NCBI RefSeq assembly: GCF_964204865.1
Contig: NC_135253.1
Span: 21,860,001 to 21,924,000 of the forward strand
From: Styela clava
Taxonomy: Eukaryota > Chordata > Ascidiacea > Stolidobranchia > Styelidae
Length of the DNA stretch: 64,000 nucleotides
Reading direction: 5' to 3'
Shown here: in pieces, positions 46,701 through 57,859 of the stretch
Position numbering within the stretch: the stretch's first letter is position 1
How the letters are laid out: every line of letters begins with the position of its first letter
Program-made: the position numbers and the translations under genes
Notes under the pieces: model-generated
Told to the model about the DNA's origin: nothing
Databases searched by the model: none
What the model saw: only the letters and a program-made list of their open reading frames with translations

Positions 46701-49700
46701 ATATAAAATAATTAGTAGTTATTAGGGCTGTCCAAAATCGAATAATTTTTTGATTCGAATCGAATCGAATATTTTCGCCGAATCGAACCGAATAATCGAA
46801 TATTATTGCGCAATATTTAATCTGTCTCTATAAACGCCTGCCCTTCGATGTTGTGGTAACGTATGTGCAGTTACATCTTACTTACTGCTGGTATTTTGCA
46901 ATACAATGTTTTTAGATTTATGAAAGGAGATCACTCGCTTGTATGGACTGGTCAAAAAAATTGGAGAACTCCAAAATTTGGGTCTCGAAAACTGTTGAGT
47001 GTTAAGAGTAAAAATTGCAATATTCAAAAATTGCAATCTCAATTTTGATGGATTCAGTTTTAATAGGACATGTAAAGCCTGTAGATGCTATTTTAATCCT
47101 ATTCACTAGTCTTATGTTTTTTTGTGTAAATTCCAGCAAAATAATGACAACCATCAATATAGATAAAACTGTTGCTCAAGTTCAAAATTTCATTTAAAAA
47201 TTCCAAGCTAGTTTGATGACAATATTATTTGATGACTATAATATTGTTAGTGTACAACAGCCATCAAAATGCAAGAGTGCAATTATTTGTCTTGGTATAT
47301 AGATGGATAATACAGTAATGCTATCATAATAAATTACAAATTCCATTCAAAGAAGGTATTGCCATCATAAGGATCCCAAAACACCTGTTTCAGCTTTAAC
47401 CCTTTCCGTGCGGTGGGCACGGATACGTACCAACGACAAAACTCGCTAGATTGCGGCGGGTACGTTGATGTACTCCACTGTTTTATTTAGCAATCGGTCG
47501 CAAACTGTTGGTCTAGTTTTTCCTGGTTTTAGTTTATTGACAAGAAGTCTTCTACGGGATTAACATAAGCGACGGTAAATCTCGCTTTCGTTCACGACTG
47601 GAATTTTATTTGCGGTGGAACGAGGGAGTGTTTTTGAAATTTTTGAAATTTCGTTGTATTTTGGGTGGTAATAGAAGACATATTATCCCTTCCATCTACC
47701 AAAGTATTTTGAGTTAGATCACGAAATTGCTACAGCAATATTATGTTATTGTTTGCCAACCACGAAGCGGTAACAGTAAAGGATTCAGCGAATATTTCTA
47801 TTTTTTATCACGTTTTGAAGTTTCAACTCCCAAGAAAAAAAAATGCTTTTTTTTTATCCGGTTTGTGACTCAGACCACCACTTTTGAAAAAAAATTTTTT
47901 TTTAATTGCCAATTGCAAGCTCTTCAAATAAGCTTTCCAACGAGCCGTCAGTGGGCAGCAGAGGATCATTAGTTTTTCGTTAGTAGATCGATCAGTTGTG
48001 GGGGTACAAATGCATAAAATCGGCGTAGCAAATACGATTATTCAATAAAAATCGCATGGAAAGGGTTAAGTTGCCTGTACCATGTTCCTATGATAACTAA
48101 CTCGACAGCTTCAAATCTATTCTATTTATAGAACTATCGTTTTCTAAATTGTCTCCTTTTTCTCCGTGTTCTCTCTCAAAAACGTCATGACCAATTATAA
48201 CTTGTTATGATGACCATGTAGAAATGGCTAATCACGTGCCATTTCTAGTAATGACATTAGTAATGACATGTTTATCACAACATGAAGGCGAGAGAAATAT
48301 CGGGAAACCAATTAAGCCGGGAGCGAAAGTGGTCTGAGCTCGGAGCGCCGCCGCTTGCCCGATGAAAAACATCCCGTAAGGGTGGTTTCCGCTTCATGTA
48401 CCGGTACCTAATTTTAGCGATTCGAAAATTAGCTGAAAAACGATTCGAATAATTTGCGATTCGATTTCGAATATTTGGTTCGCTTGGACAGCCCTAGTAG
48501 TCATAAATACTGAAGACGGGATGTATGCACAAGACCATACTGGCCTAAAACACGAATGAGCGGCATACACCCCTTTTGATATGTATAAATTATAATAAGG
48601 TAAATCAAATACGTATAATATGGTCCCTTATACAGACAGTTGTGCAAGAAGGGTAGGTGGGTGTGGTAACAGAGGTAACGGTGGAGTATACATGTCCCTG
48701 ATGTGCATTCTTGGGAGCTTCATGGGTGAAGCGCTATAACTTTGCTGTGATGGCATCACAGATTACAAATTTCTGGTTCAAATCTCATGCCCGCCATCTC
48801 GTCAAGGGTGTGATAAACTGGGGAGGCACTGAGGTAGTGACAAATCGATTTAGCTCGTTATAAATAATAGCAGCTTTTCATAGGGTCACATAATCAGTTT
48901 CTTGTACAGGCCTTGTTCGGAGCAAAAGTCATAAATAAGCGTTAAATTAAAAAAAATATTTATTTTTGGCTATCGTGACTCTTTTATATATTACACAGGC
49001 TTTGGGACTCTCTTCACTTTGTTTGAGCCGATACCGAGAATAGTGAATTTGGCATTTCACGTATTCGGAATCCTTTCCTTCATTCTTGGGCTTGTAACAA
49101 CAGTTTATACGTTTCAAGCTACTGCATGTGTAAGTATTCGAATTATATTTAAAATTATCAATGGATAGTCTTTTCAATGATCTCATTATTATCCTGGGGG
49201 TGAAGAAAGCTATAAGACGGCTTAATCATATGGCGAACCACGGCGTTTCGTCCGGTTACTAGGATTAGTCAGCCAGTTATTTGTTTTCGGAAGCATGGAC
49301 TTGATGGTGGAGGAAGATGTAACCGACCAGCGGTTATGTGAACCACCTTACAGCGACGAAGGAGTCCAGCAATCGTCTTGTACATAACTATCCTCGCATG
49401 GGATTTCAACCTGTGAACCCTAATTAACCTAATGCTTAGTATGATGCGCCACACCGCCGAGCCTATAACATGCCCATCAAAATCGGCTTGTAGGATGGTT
49501 TGCTTCGGAAAAGCCGTATTGAATACAGAGAACACTCAGCACTTCATATAAGACAGAGTGTCCAAAAAATTTTGCATGATTTTATAGTATTAACAATCAA
49601 AGTTTAAATAAATTTTATTGTATGATAAATGAGAACTACAAGCATAATAAGAATTGTTTATAAACACAAAGACAAAGATGTTTTCAAGTGTTCTCACTAT

Positions 49701-52276
49701 GAACTCGGGCAAAGTTTTTTAGACACGCTGTAAATGAGAATAAGTTCATTTTGACTCCATGATCAGCATATCAGGGGATAAAATAATCAATAAAAACATT
49801 TAGAATTTAGATTCTACCAAATTGTACCGAAAATTTGATTATCTGTATTCTAAAAAGTGACAACTAGATAATTTGGCTGACATAGGTGAAACACCCATTT
49901 TATAAATTCAGATCGATAATTCAATTCATGCTTTCACTTAGACAAATATTTACTCTTGCCATGTATTGTATAGGACTGGTATTCGTTTGCCTTGTCAGAT
50001 TATTTGTTCTGAGCACACAGACTTGTATTCTCTGGGTTCTGGATGAATGAACACTCAAAATACAGAGCTCAAGCTTAATTGATGTTCAGTCTCGCTTTTT
50101 TTACTTCCAACCTTATCATGTCTCGATGATTGTATGAGTGTGTGTGTGCGTGCGTGCTTTAATTTTTAATCATTAATCAATCATTTATTCGTCGTCACAA
50201 AAACATCAAATGCACAAAAAATTGGTACAGGAAATAAATATAATAATAATGATATTTGTGCGACAGGAGTCGCGAAGGACCATATTAGGTCTTCAAGCAG
50301 CGACACCTAAAGCGCTGTCACTGGTTCAGTGTAAAAAAATAACTACATTTGCTACAAACATTGACTATGCAATAGTCGTTATGGTGAACATATTTTGAAT
50401 CATTGAAAAAATTCGCAGCAAACACAACTTCACTAAAATCATATAATAGAAAAAAAAAAAGAAAAACAACTCAAGTATAAATTTATAAAAAAGGCATATT
50501 TGGATAAATGTATATAAGTTATATAAAGAACAAACGACAAGCGAGGGGAAAATGGTGACAGTGATTAATTGAATAGAAGTTATTTTTCAGTTATTTTTTT
50601 TCTATTATTTTATCGTCTACTGCTGATTATGGAGTCGAAATAAACTTATAGGCCTTATTTATTATTGGTCTATAATGTATTTGCAATGGCATTACAACCC
50701 TTTGCAATGCCCAGAATAATGATATATATTTACTTCGTTACTGTTTGCTATGGTTATGCAGCTTGGTATTCTGGGATTTCTTGGCCTACTGCTTTAATCA
50801 CTTAGCCATTACTAATTTGAGTTTATTAAATAATATTTTTCAGTCTGAAACAACTACAGAACTGTACTATTGGTGTTATGTCAGCACAATACTAACTCTC
50901 ATATGCACAGGTAAGTTGTGTCACTGTATGTAAGAATAATAATAGACACAGTTTCAGGCTTATGGGCAAGAAAGCTGACATGAGAATAGTTATTTTTTGA
51001 ATTTGGTAAATTCAATGGTATTTTTTAGATTTGAATTACGATAGAAATATCTTTTTTTTTGTAGGGTCAATTGTTCTAGAATTCTTTCATGTAATATATT
51101 TTGATTCTGAACATTTCAAATAGATTATTTTGCACAATCAGTGACAATCTGAATTTTTAAATCTGATCTTTTCGAATAGCATTTTTTGGTTGGATCGAAC
51201 TAAACTGCAAACAAACAGATCCTGTCAAGTAAAGAATATAATCGTCAATGCAGCTGTTTTGTTAATATAATTCAGTGAAGCGTCGCGGGCCGGGCCGAAT
51301 TATACCACATCCGGCCCGCGGGCCATAGTTTGCCAACCCCTGCTTTATTGAGTTACGATAGGACTTACATAATTAGAGAAGAACCGATAGGACGGCTTAA
51401 CCACAGCCTCTTGCCCCGTCACCAGTTCATTTCGGGTATGGGATTAGTTAGCCAAGTTTTGAGGTTGAATTGTGCTATGCTGTTTCCCTCATCACAAAAT
51501 ACTTGTAGATGAGTTTCCTCCGCTTGGCTCCTAGCGTCTGCAGTTACCTCAACAAAACTATTGTTTGGTCACACCTTCTCTCACTAAACAAGCATCTGGA
51601 ACAATTACCTAGTGAAGTATTGCCATGTCTGGAGTGGAGTGTTAACTGAAAATCCCTGCCAGGTTCCAGTCTCCAGGGTTAAATATGAAATTCCACTACT
51701 AGGGCCGGGCATTTCAAATCGAATAGTAAATTATTCGAATCGGTTCAGAGCGAAATTTTGAATCGCCGCCATCTTGTTTTTTTTTCTTTCTCCCAATGGT
51801 CGAGATGAAAAATTTTCAATTTTTTTTATTGAAGCCATATTTTCTCAATTCTGACATATAACTCTTTTCTGTAGTGAGTTATTGATGAAAACATGTTTTT
51901 TATTGTGTGTGAACGCTCAGCAATCTGCCTGAGTGATGTATTCTGTGTTTTCAGTAATTTATGTGTCTGGAGGACCTAATACAATAAGAAAGTTACATAC
52001 AATTTTTTATCGCCCAAGTATTCGAGATTCGATTTGAAAAAAATAAACGATTATGAAATTATCAGGTATTCGAAAATGCCCAGCCCTACCCACAAGTCAA
52101 CTAAAAATTATTCATTCAAAATAACTATCTTTTACTTTCCAGGTTACTTCGTACTTGTTGCACCGTTCTGGATAATTGAAGCTTGGAAACCTTACTCTGT
52201 CCTTCATGAGAAAGCAAGACAAGGCATCTGCTATGAACCTACATTGTGCTGCTCTTGTTTATGGCATGTAGTGTGA
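43766..52276 (+). CDS. four-pass membrane protein, five exons (TMEM272-like, tentative)
   Basis: Exons 43766-43803, 45804-45946, 48999-49129, 50844-50910 and 52143-52276 join in phase (2, 1, 0, 1) through canonical GT and AG sites into 170 codons ending in TGA. Acceptors have pyrimidine runs and three donors read GTAAGT (the second reads GTAAGG). The product starts MTRWFPKNNRVK, a short basic tail, then has four hydrophobic helices at about residues 15-33, 44-69, 74-99 and 113-139, with LPRSERACEQ between helices 1 and 2 and CSETTTELYYW before helix 4. The C-tail is rich in cysteine (C156, C162, C163, C165), a possible palmitoylation site. The order of helices, the C..P after helix 1 and the C....LY before helix 4 recall TMEM272-like proteins, but I would not assign a function. 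All four introns are filled with transposons. Possible poly(A) signal ATTAAA at 52377-52382. Confidence 0.7.
43830..44018. mobile_element. family-1 MITE, long form, in intron 1 of the membrane-protein gene
   Basis: GTAGTATGTGAACCAAGATG to GTCCGCCATCTTGGTGCAC and ACTACTGGAGCAC. Interior contains a shortened family-3-like segment. Confidence 0.75.
44283..44637 (-). mobile_element. full-length tRNA-derived SINE
   Basis: On the minus strand it begins GGCGGTGTGGCGCATCGTGC. Box-A-like TGGCGCATCGTGCTAAGCG is at 44591-44609 and a perfect box B GGTTCGAATCC at 44530-44540. The ~340-bp body ends in TAAATATGTAAATCCTATCC. This copy is the best preserved in the window and lies in intron 1 of the membrane-protein gene. 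Confidence 0.75.
44733..44849. mobile_element. family-1 MITE, short form, nested
   Basis: ACCTCCTGAAGTATGCGCAT to GTGCGCATACTTCAGAAGT. It interrupts a diverged copy of the hAT-type element seen at 29044 (GGTAGATTCCAAATC on one side, AAATCCCATTATGTTC on the other). Confidence 0.8.
45160..45389. mobile_element. family-1 MITE, long form, 8-bp duplication
   Basis: GGGCTCCCGAAGTATGCAAA to CATACTTCGGGAGCACCC, flanked by AAAATAGG on both sides (45152-45159, 45390-45397). Interior contains CTAACCCTAACC and its complement. Confidence 0.9.
45396..45608. mobile_element. mariner-type MITE
   Basis: GGGTGTCCATAAATT to AACTTATGGACACCCTG next to TA on both sides, followed by a (TA)n run. A right end of the same kind is at ~45724-45746. 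Confidence 0.65.
45999..46237. mobile_element. non-autonomous hAT element, 239 bp
   Basis: CAGGGGTGTGTAACCCGTGG to GAAGGTTGCACATCCTCG, flanked by perfect GCTCAAGG (45991-45998, 46238-46245). In intron 2 of the membrane-protein gene. A related fragment is at ~55085-55200. Confidence 0.85.
46400..46668. mobile_element. non-autonomous hAT element
   Basis: CAGTGATTCTCAACCTTTTT to GATAGGTTGGGAAACACTG. Flanks ATATAGTG and ATGTATGT are only weakly alike, so it is old. Confidence 0.7.
46723..48496. mobile_element. hAT-like element, 1774 bp, with nested TTAA element
   Basis: TAGGGCTGTCCAAAATCGAA to GGTTCGCTTGGACAGCCCTA, flanked by GTAGTTAT and GTAGTCAT (7 of 8). AATCGAAT subterminal motifs at both ends. 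Only short frames inside. Lies in intron 2 of the membrane-protein gene. Confidence 0.85.
47400..48065. mobile_element. piggyBac-like TTAA element, 666 bp, nested
   Basis: CCCTTTCCGTGCGGTGGGCA to ATCGCATGGAAAGGG between TTAA duplications (47396-47399, 48066-48069). No transposase recognised; the 81-codon frame at 47727 shows no domain. Confidence 0.85.
49190..49470 (-). mobile_element. tRNA-derived SINE copy
   Basis: Minus-strand copy of the SINE at 44283: GGCGGTGTGGCGCATCATAC start, GTTTCATAA-free body, and CATATGATTAAGCCGTCTTA near the tail. Box B is damaged (GGTTGAAATCC). It starts 60 bp after exon 3 of the membrane-protein gene. Confidence 0.7.
49554..49730. mobile_element. probable TA-type MITE
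   Basis: CAGAGTGTCCAAAAAATTTT to AAAGTTTTTTAGACACGCTG, imperfect inverted ends followed by TA on the right. Confidence 0.5.
51281..51343. mobile_element. right end of a hAT-type element
   Basis: CGGCCCGCGGGCCATAGTTT then GCCAACCCCTG is a typical right terminus; no left end was found, so the element is truncated or highly diverged. A SINE fragment (minus) follows at ~51350-51540. Confidence 0.5.
51701..52087 (+). mobile_element. hAT-like element, relative of 28427-28810
   Basis: AGGGCCGGGCATTTCAAATC to CGAAAATGCCCAGCCCT. Ends 55 bp before exon 5 of the membrane-protein gene, so branch point and pyrimidine tract of that acceptor are squeezed into 55 bp. Confidence 0.8.
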
Positions 52277-52809
52277 GGATAAGGGGGGACTGAGGGGCTT
52301 TTGTGACCCAAAGTGTGGGTGTGACAATAAGACTATGGTTTCTCTTAATTTCTAAAAGTACTTCATCGCATAATTGATTAAATTTTTTAACATGATTTTG
52401 TACTCATCCACTGTAAAAATGGTCTAAGCAGTTCCCTTCTGTATCGATCTTCCTAATGAGAAAACTAAATAAGGAATTATGGTCATGGGGACTTTGGGGA
52501 TCATGATTGCATGTGTGATAATTAGTCTAAGGTTTTTGATTTTCTGATAATATAAAAGTCTATAATTTGTAATTGAATTTACAGTTTCTATTCACTGTTA
52601 AAAATAACGATGGATGAAATTGATATTTTATGAGCAGTTTTACAGAATATGTTTTGGAAATTACTAGGATTTCGCTATGATAAAAAAAACTCAAGGTATT
52701 CAGAATTATTTACGGTAATCAAATTTTTTGTCAATTTAGGGTTATCTCCACAAACCTACCTTTTAAAAAACTAATTCAATCCATTTTCTTATTATTAAGT
52801 AACCCCTAA

Positions 52810-53007
52810 GGTTCCATTACATTTGAACCCACGACAATTTCACCTGTATACTATTGCGCCTATTAAAATTTTTTTTGTTTTATGGATATTTGAACCCATA
52901 CTAACCCTAACCCATGGATTTTAGCACCCGCATATAAATTGAAACGACGAATATACGGGTGCAAATGTATGAGTTCAAATGTACGTGGGTTCAAATGTAC
53001 GGTCACC
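52810..53007 (+). mobile_element. family-2 MITE
   Basis: GGTTCCATTACATTTGAACC to ATGTACGGTCACC, flanks ACCCCTAA and ACACCTAA (7 of 8). Confidence 0.85.
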
Positions 53008-53306
53008 ACACCTAAGTCCATCTTTTTCTCTGCTAGTGTGTGCATATGCTGTATTTCTTCAAGTCTTGCAAAATCATGGCAGTCTCAAATAATTTAGCAA
53101 TTACCAGTCTATCCATTTTATATTTTTTAAACGCAGTATTTTTCTATCATTTTTTTTATTTTTATCATTATACCGAAGTCTCAATGCTAAACAGATGGTA
53201 CTATCTTGTTATTGCACCACAACTAATATTCTGGTCCGCTCCATCTCCCACCCTGTTTTAGATATGTTAAGAAGAAGTTATTGCCCACCTTTCTTTGCTC
53301 AGGTCA

Positions 53307-53995
53307 CAGTGGTTCTCAACCTTTTTTCTTTCATGACCCACTTTCGTTGCATAAAACTTCTGAGGCTCATTAACTTTCGCATGCAAAGGATAAACTAAAC
53401 AAAAAAACAAAAAAATTCTTTTCCCAAAGACGTACTAAAGTATTCGAATATCTTTTTGGCTGATTTTCGAATGGTAGCCACTTTTCGCCGTAAACACGGT
53501 TTTTCGCTTTTGCGGGAATCTTCAAACGAAGTTTTGCGCTTTGTCGCATATTGTAATGACAATAAAATCGGCACTAGGGTTGTTTATATTCTGTGCAAGC
53601 GTGTGTTGCGACACCCTTGCACGATTGTGTGGTGGACATCGCCGCTATTCCCCTACACTGCTTCTAATTTACACATTCATTTTCTTTACGTCCAAAAATT
53701 GAAGATTATTTTATGTCGTAATTGTTATGATACCCAATAAATTGTCGCAAGTCGGAAAAACAAGTGAATTTATTAGAAAAAATAATTCATACTATTTCCC
53801 GCTTTTTGGCGAATAATTTTGTTAATGATAGATAAAATTTTCGACTTTTTACTAGGATGATTTTGTGTTGAGCAAAATATTCATATCCATGACCGATGCC
53901 AGCATATAAAATTATTATAAGGTATTAATTTAGTTATGTTTAACGTAACTTACTTATGGTTGTGTCCACAATCTGCGAGCATAAAATATGTGGTG
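53307..53995. other. left end of hAT-type element followed by unassigned DNA
   Basis: CAGTGGTTCTCAACCTTTTT begins a hAT-type terminus at 53307; no matching right end was found. The 94-codon frame at 53456-53740 has no domain I recognise. The satellite array that follows may belong to the same element. Confidence 0.4.
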
Positions 53996-54850
53996 AACTG
54001 TCCGATATTATTAATTTTTGATTCCTATTTTGATTCGTATTTACAAAATAATAAAAGTGTTATGATATTACTTTGTAATACTACGGGGATTTGTGGACAT
54101 AAAATGTGTTAAAGTGCCCGAATATAATTAATTTTGATTCATATTCACAAAGTAATAAAAGTATTATTTCTCCTAAATACAAGGGCGATTGCATACGTAA
54201 AAACGTGTGGCAAAGTGCCCGAATATAATTAATTTTGATTGATATTCACAAAGTAATAAAAGTATTATTTCTCCTAAATACAAGGGCGATTGCATACGTA
54301 AAAACGTGTGGCAAAGCGCCCGAATATAATCAATTTTGATTCATATTCACAAAGTAATAAATGTATTATTCCTCCTAAATACAAGGGCGATTTGCATACT
54401 TAAAAACGTGTGGCAAAGCGCCCGAATATAATCAATTTTGAATCATATTCATGAAGTAATAAAAGTATTATTCCTCCTAAATACAAGGGCGATTTGTGGA
54501 CCTAAAATGTGTGGCAAAGTGCCCGAATATAATCAATTTTGATTCATATTCACAAAGTAATAAATGTATTATTCCTCCTAAATACAAGGGCGATTTGCAT
54601 ACTTAAAAACGTGTGGCAAAGCGCCCGAATATAATCAATTTTGATTCATATTCACAAAGTAATAAAAGTATTATTACTTCAAAATACAACGGCGATTTGC
54701 ATACGTAAAAAACTGTGGCAAAGTGCCCGAATATAATTAATTTTGATTGATATTCACAAAGTAATAAAAGTATTATTACTTCAAAATACAACGGCGATTT
54801 GTGGACTTAAAATGTGTGGCAAAGTGACTGAATTTAATTAATTATTGATT
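53996..54850. repeat. satellite array, ~101-bp unit, eight copies
   Basis: GCCCGAATATAAT recurs at 54116, 54217, 54318, 54420, 54521, 54623 and 54725 (spacing 101-102 bp), with degenerate units at both ends. Each unit has TTGATTCATATTCACAAAG, TAATAAAAGTATTAT and CAAGGGCGATTTG. Neighbouring units alternate between GCATACGTAAAAACG and GTGGACCTAAAATG variants. Confidence 0.95.
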
Positions 54851-55550
54851 TCAATGCCTTGTCGTATTAATTTGAATCTAATTTAAACGTAACTCATGGT
54901 TGCGTCGACTGAAAAAAAATGAAAGCGTTACTATTCTAATATATATATCGCAGTAATCTGTGAATATGAAATGCCTGGTAATATAGCCTGTTATTCCATT
55001 GTTTATTGTATGCAAATTCTTTCATATACAATAGATAAGCGTATTTTACTTAATTTTACTTTCGAATGTACTCTAAATAGTGAACTCTTCGGTATTGGCC
55101 ATCCCTGGCGTGCAACTACTGTTAAGCCTGTGACAAATGAATGTGCAGTCCGCGATTTCATCCAGTAATTTGTATCTGGCCTTCCTGTATTAAAGGTACA
55201 CACCTCTGGCTTAGTAAGGCTTGGATAGTAACCCAGCCTGGGTATGATCAATGACTTAGTGATGGGACAATATCAGGACAGTAACCAGCTTCTAATTTAC
55301 TTTGCAAGTAGCAACACACTGTCTCTTCTTTCCACTGTATTTTTCATTTCACATTTTTAGTTTGAATACACTGAATGCACCTATAATGATTTTTATGTTG
55401 TTGTGCATGGTAGTAATATGAGTGACATAACTTCTAATGTGTTTTGCAACTTTAATGTGAATATCAGTGGGGTTACGCAAAGCTAACCTTTCCTTGCTCA
55501 ATGTCTTTGTGGAAGTGAATCTGTATGCGTGTAACGCAATGATGTCAAGA

Positions 55551-55851
55551 GTCTTGCTGCACACTAACACAAATGTATTTCTGTAACATTTCGCCTGACT
55601 TTAGTTTGAATTCAAGAAGATTTATTTGAGTTAAAGCTAGTCGGTTAGCAGTCGACGAGTCTTGCTGCACACTAACACAAATGTATTTCTGTAACATTTC
55701 GCCTGACTTTAGTTTGAATTCAAGAAGATTTATTTGAGTTAAAGCTAGTCGGTTAGCAGTCGACGAGTCTTGCTGCACACTAACACAAATGTATTTCTGT
55801 AACATTTCGCCTGACTTTAGGTTGAATTCAAGAAGATTTATTTGAGTTAAA
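55551..55851. repeat. 108-bp tandem repeat, about 2.8 copies
   Basis: GTCTTGCTGCACACTAACAC recurs at 55551, 55659 and 55767. Unit contains ATGTATTTCTGTAACATTTC and GTCGGTTAGCAGTCGACGA. The first part is the arm motif of the foldback at 9432-9579. The open frame on the minus strand results only from the unit length being a multiple of three. Confidence 0.95.
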
Positions 55852-55859
55852 TATAATTT

Positions 55860-57859
55860 ACCGAAGCATTCATTTATTGTCACACTGAGCGAGTTGTGTA
55901 CAAAAATTCTCATTTCTAGAAAAGCTATCGCAGTCATGGCTCACCTAACTAAGGGCAATTAGCTCATTTGATTTGGCAAAATTGTAGATTTGACAATACA
56001 TGACTAAGCCCTAGTCTGGTTTTCAAAATAAAAACACTGAAGTTTCAATGCTAAGTGAGGCGGATTCACAAGCTTTGCTATAGCTCACCAAATCTGCAGT
56101 ATTGCGATTTTTCTCTGATGGCCCTGGAATTTCTAATTCCCAAGTTAGAGCCTATCAGCTAGGAAAACGTTGATTTTAAAGTCTTGAGGGTCTGAGAAGC
56201 GTTTCAAAGAAAGCGAAAAATTGCTGTGTATGATATAGAAAAATGCTTTTTTTTACATTTCTAGGGTTTCGATCCCCCTGTCCAGGGAACTATAGCGGCC
56301 CTTCCCCTAATCAAGCAATTAGTCTTAGATTATCCCTCAAACTAATACGCAAATCAGCGTAACACAGAGAAAAGAGTAAGGCAGGCAGGCAAGTTTGTTT
56401 TAATTTTGCGATTCCTGACTACGCGCAAAAATGCAATTATTAGCTCACTAAAATGCTCTTGTTCAACTAAAATGTCGTCTGTCCAGACACTGGAATATTG
56501 GGGCCTTGCATAGGTGAAACCTGTGAAAATGAAGCCAAATTAAAAGAACAGCCTATCGGGAATTGACTACAGCCTACAATGCCTGGTTTATATTCGACAT
56601 CTGAAGACTGCAATACCCAGAACTGCTAACCGACCAGCTTTTTAATTCAAATCACACATATAGTTAATCTGACCTTCATTCTGCGCCAAAATAAGTTCTT
56701 TTTTGATTATTCAATACAGACGCTGGAGAACAGACGCTGGAGAAATAGAGCATTTGAATTTTTTTAAATGGCATATATACACCCCATGAACTCCAATGAC
56801 CAATTGCAAACCGGCCATCCTATAAATTTAAAACACACATATGGCTAACTTGTCTTTTATTCTGCACCAAAATGATTTTTTACACGGATATTTCAATACA
56901 GACACTGAAGCAAAAGAAGAGTATTCAAATATTTCACAACATATATAAATCCTGAAACAATTTTTATTTTTCCCCCTTCAAACAACCAGAAGGGAACCAC
57001 AAGTGTGAAATATCACAGAATTCAAATGTGGAGGCCCAAAAAAGTTTAATACCTAATATTTATTGGACCTAAATCTATAATATGAAACGAGCATCAAGAT
57101 TTGTATATTTGGACTTTATGATTGATCTTTTCGGGATGCTTATATTGACAGTAAAAATACAGACTCCAATTGTTTTAAAAGGGGGTTGATGATTATATCC
57201 CTAAACCTGCAGTTTTCCCTCGTTTTGTTTATATATTGTACACATGCACCCTGTGGACGTTGAACCCTAAAAGTGGGAAACCAGCCAAAAACTCCAACAT
57301 GCATAAAATGTCACACTATTGATAACAAGGACCCAAAATAGTTAGTCAGGAAATCATAGTGTTTATTAGACATTTTTATGATAGATTTGTGTTCATGATT
57401 CATTGTTTCCCTGGTGGTCCCTCTGAAGCCAAAACGTTTCCCCATTTTTCTAAGAGCGATAATAATTCCAATCCCCAACCTGCTGTTTTTGATCGATTTC
57501 CTAATTTATGATTTCATTAATACCACAAAAATTTGGAATATTTTCACTCACTGTACATATACACTCTTAGAAAGCCTTAATTTGGTAAAACTCTGGGGGA
57601 GATGCAAGCAGTCACAACTCACAAGTGTAAAAAGTTATGAGATTCAATGAAAATGACCACAGAATAACAAGCAAATCAATTAATCAATAAATCTTCCTCA
57701 ACATCTTCTAATTTGTCTCTATGATCCAAATATTCTCGGTTCTATCTTTAAAGGCAAAAAGCAACCATCTGGTCTCCCAATTCTCTTTTAAAAGCGAAAT
57801 AATAACTATAATCCCAAGCCCAAAAAATGAAAATCCTCAAATAAAATTGTCTAATAGCT
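55860..57859. other. intergenic DNA 3' of EIF3F
   Basis: Two diverged ~190-bp blocks (about 56640-56780 and 56800-56950) share CAATACAGAC.CTG and ATATATA. The 78-codon frame at 57414 lacks any domain. No standard AATAAA for EIF3F is found within 200 bp of its stop. Confidence 0.5.

Noticed and set aside
49960..50050. Possible extra exon in the membrane-protein gene after CTTGTCAG
   Set aside because: No GT donor in a suitable place, and the exons on either side already join in phase without it.
53456..53740. 94-codon frame
   Set aside because: No recognisable domain, lies after a hAT-type left end and beside a satellite; likely chance or element-internal.
54090..54850. CRISPR-like regular repeats
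   Set aside because: Unit is 101 bp with no unique spacers and the DNA is animal nuclear; it is a satellite.
55545..55937. 130-codon minus-strand frame with three near-identical 36-residue repeats
   Set aside because: It is the 108-bp tandem repeat read in one frame; unit length divisible by three keeps it open. No start context or domain.
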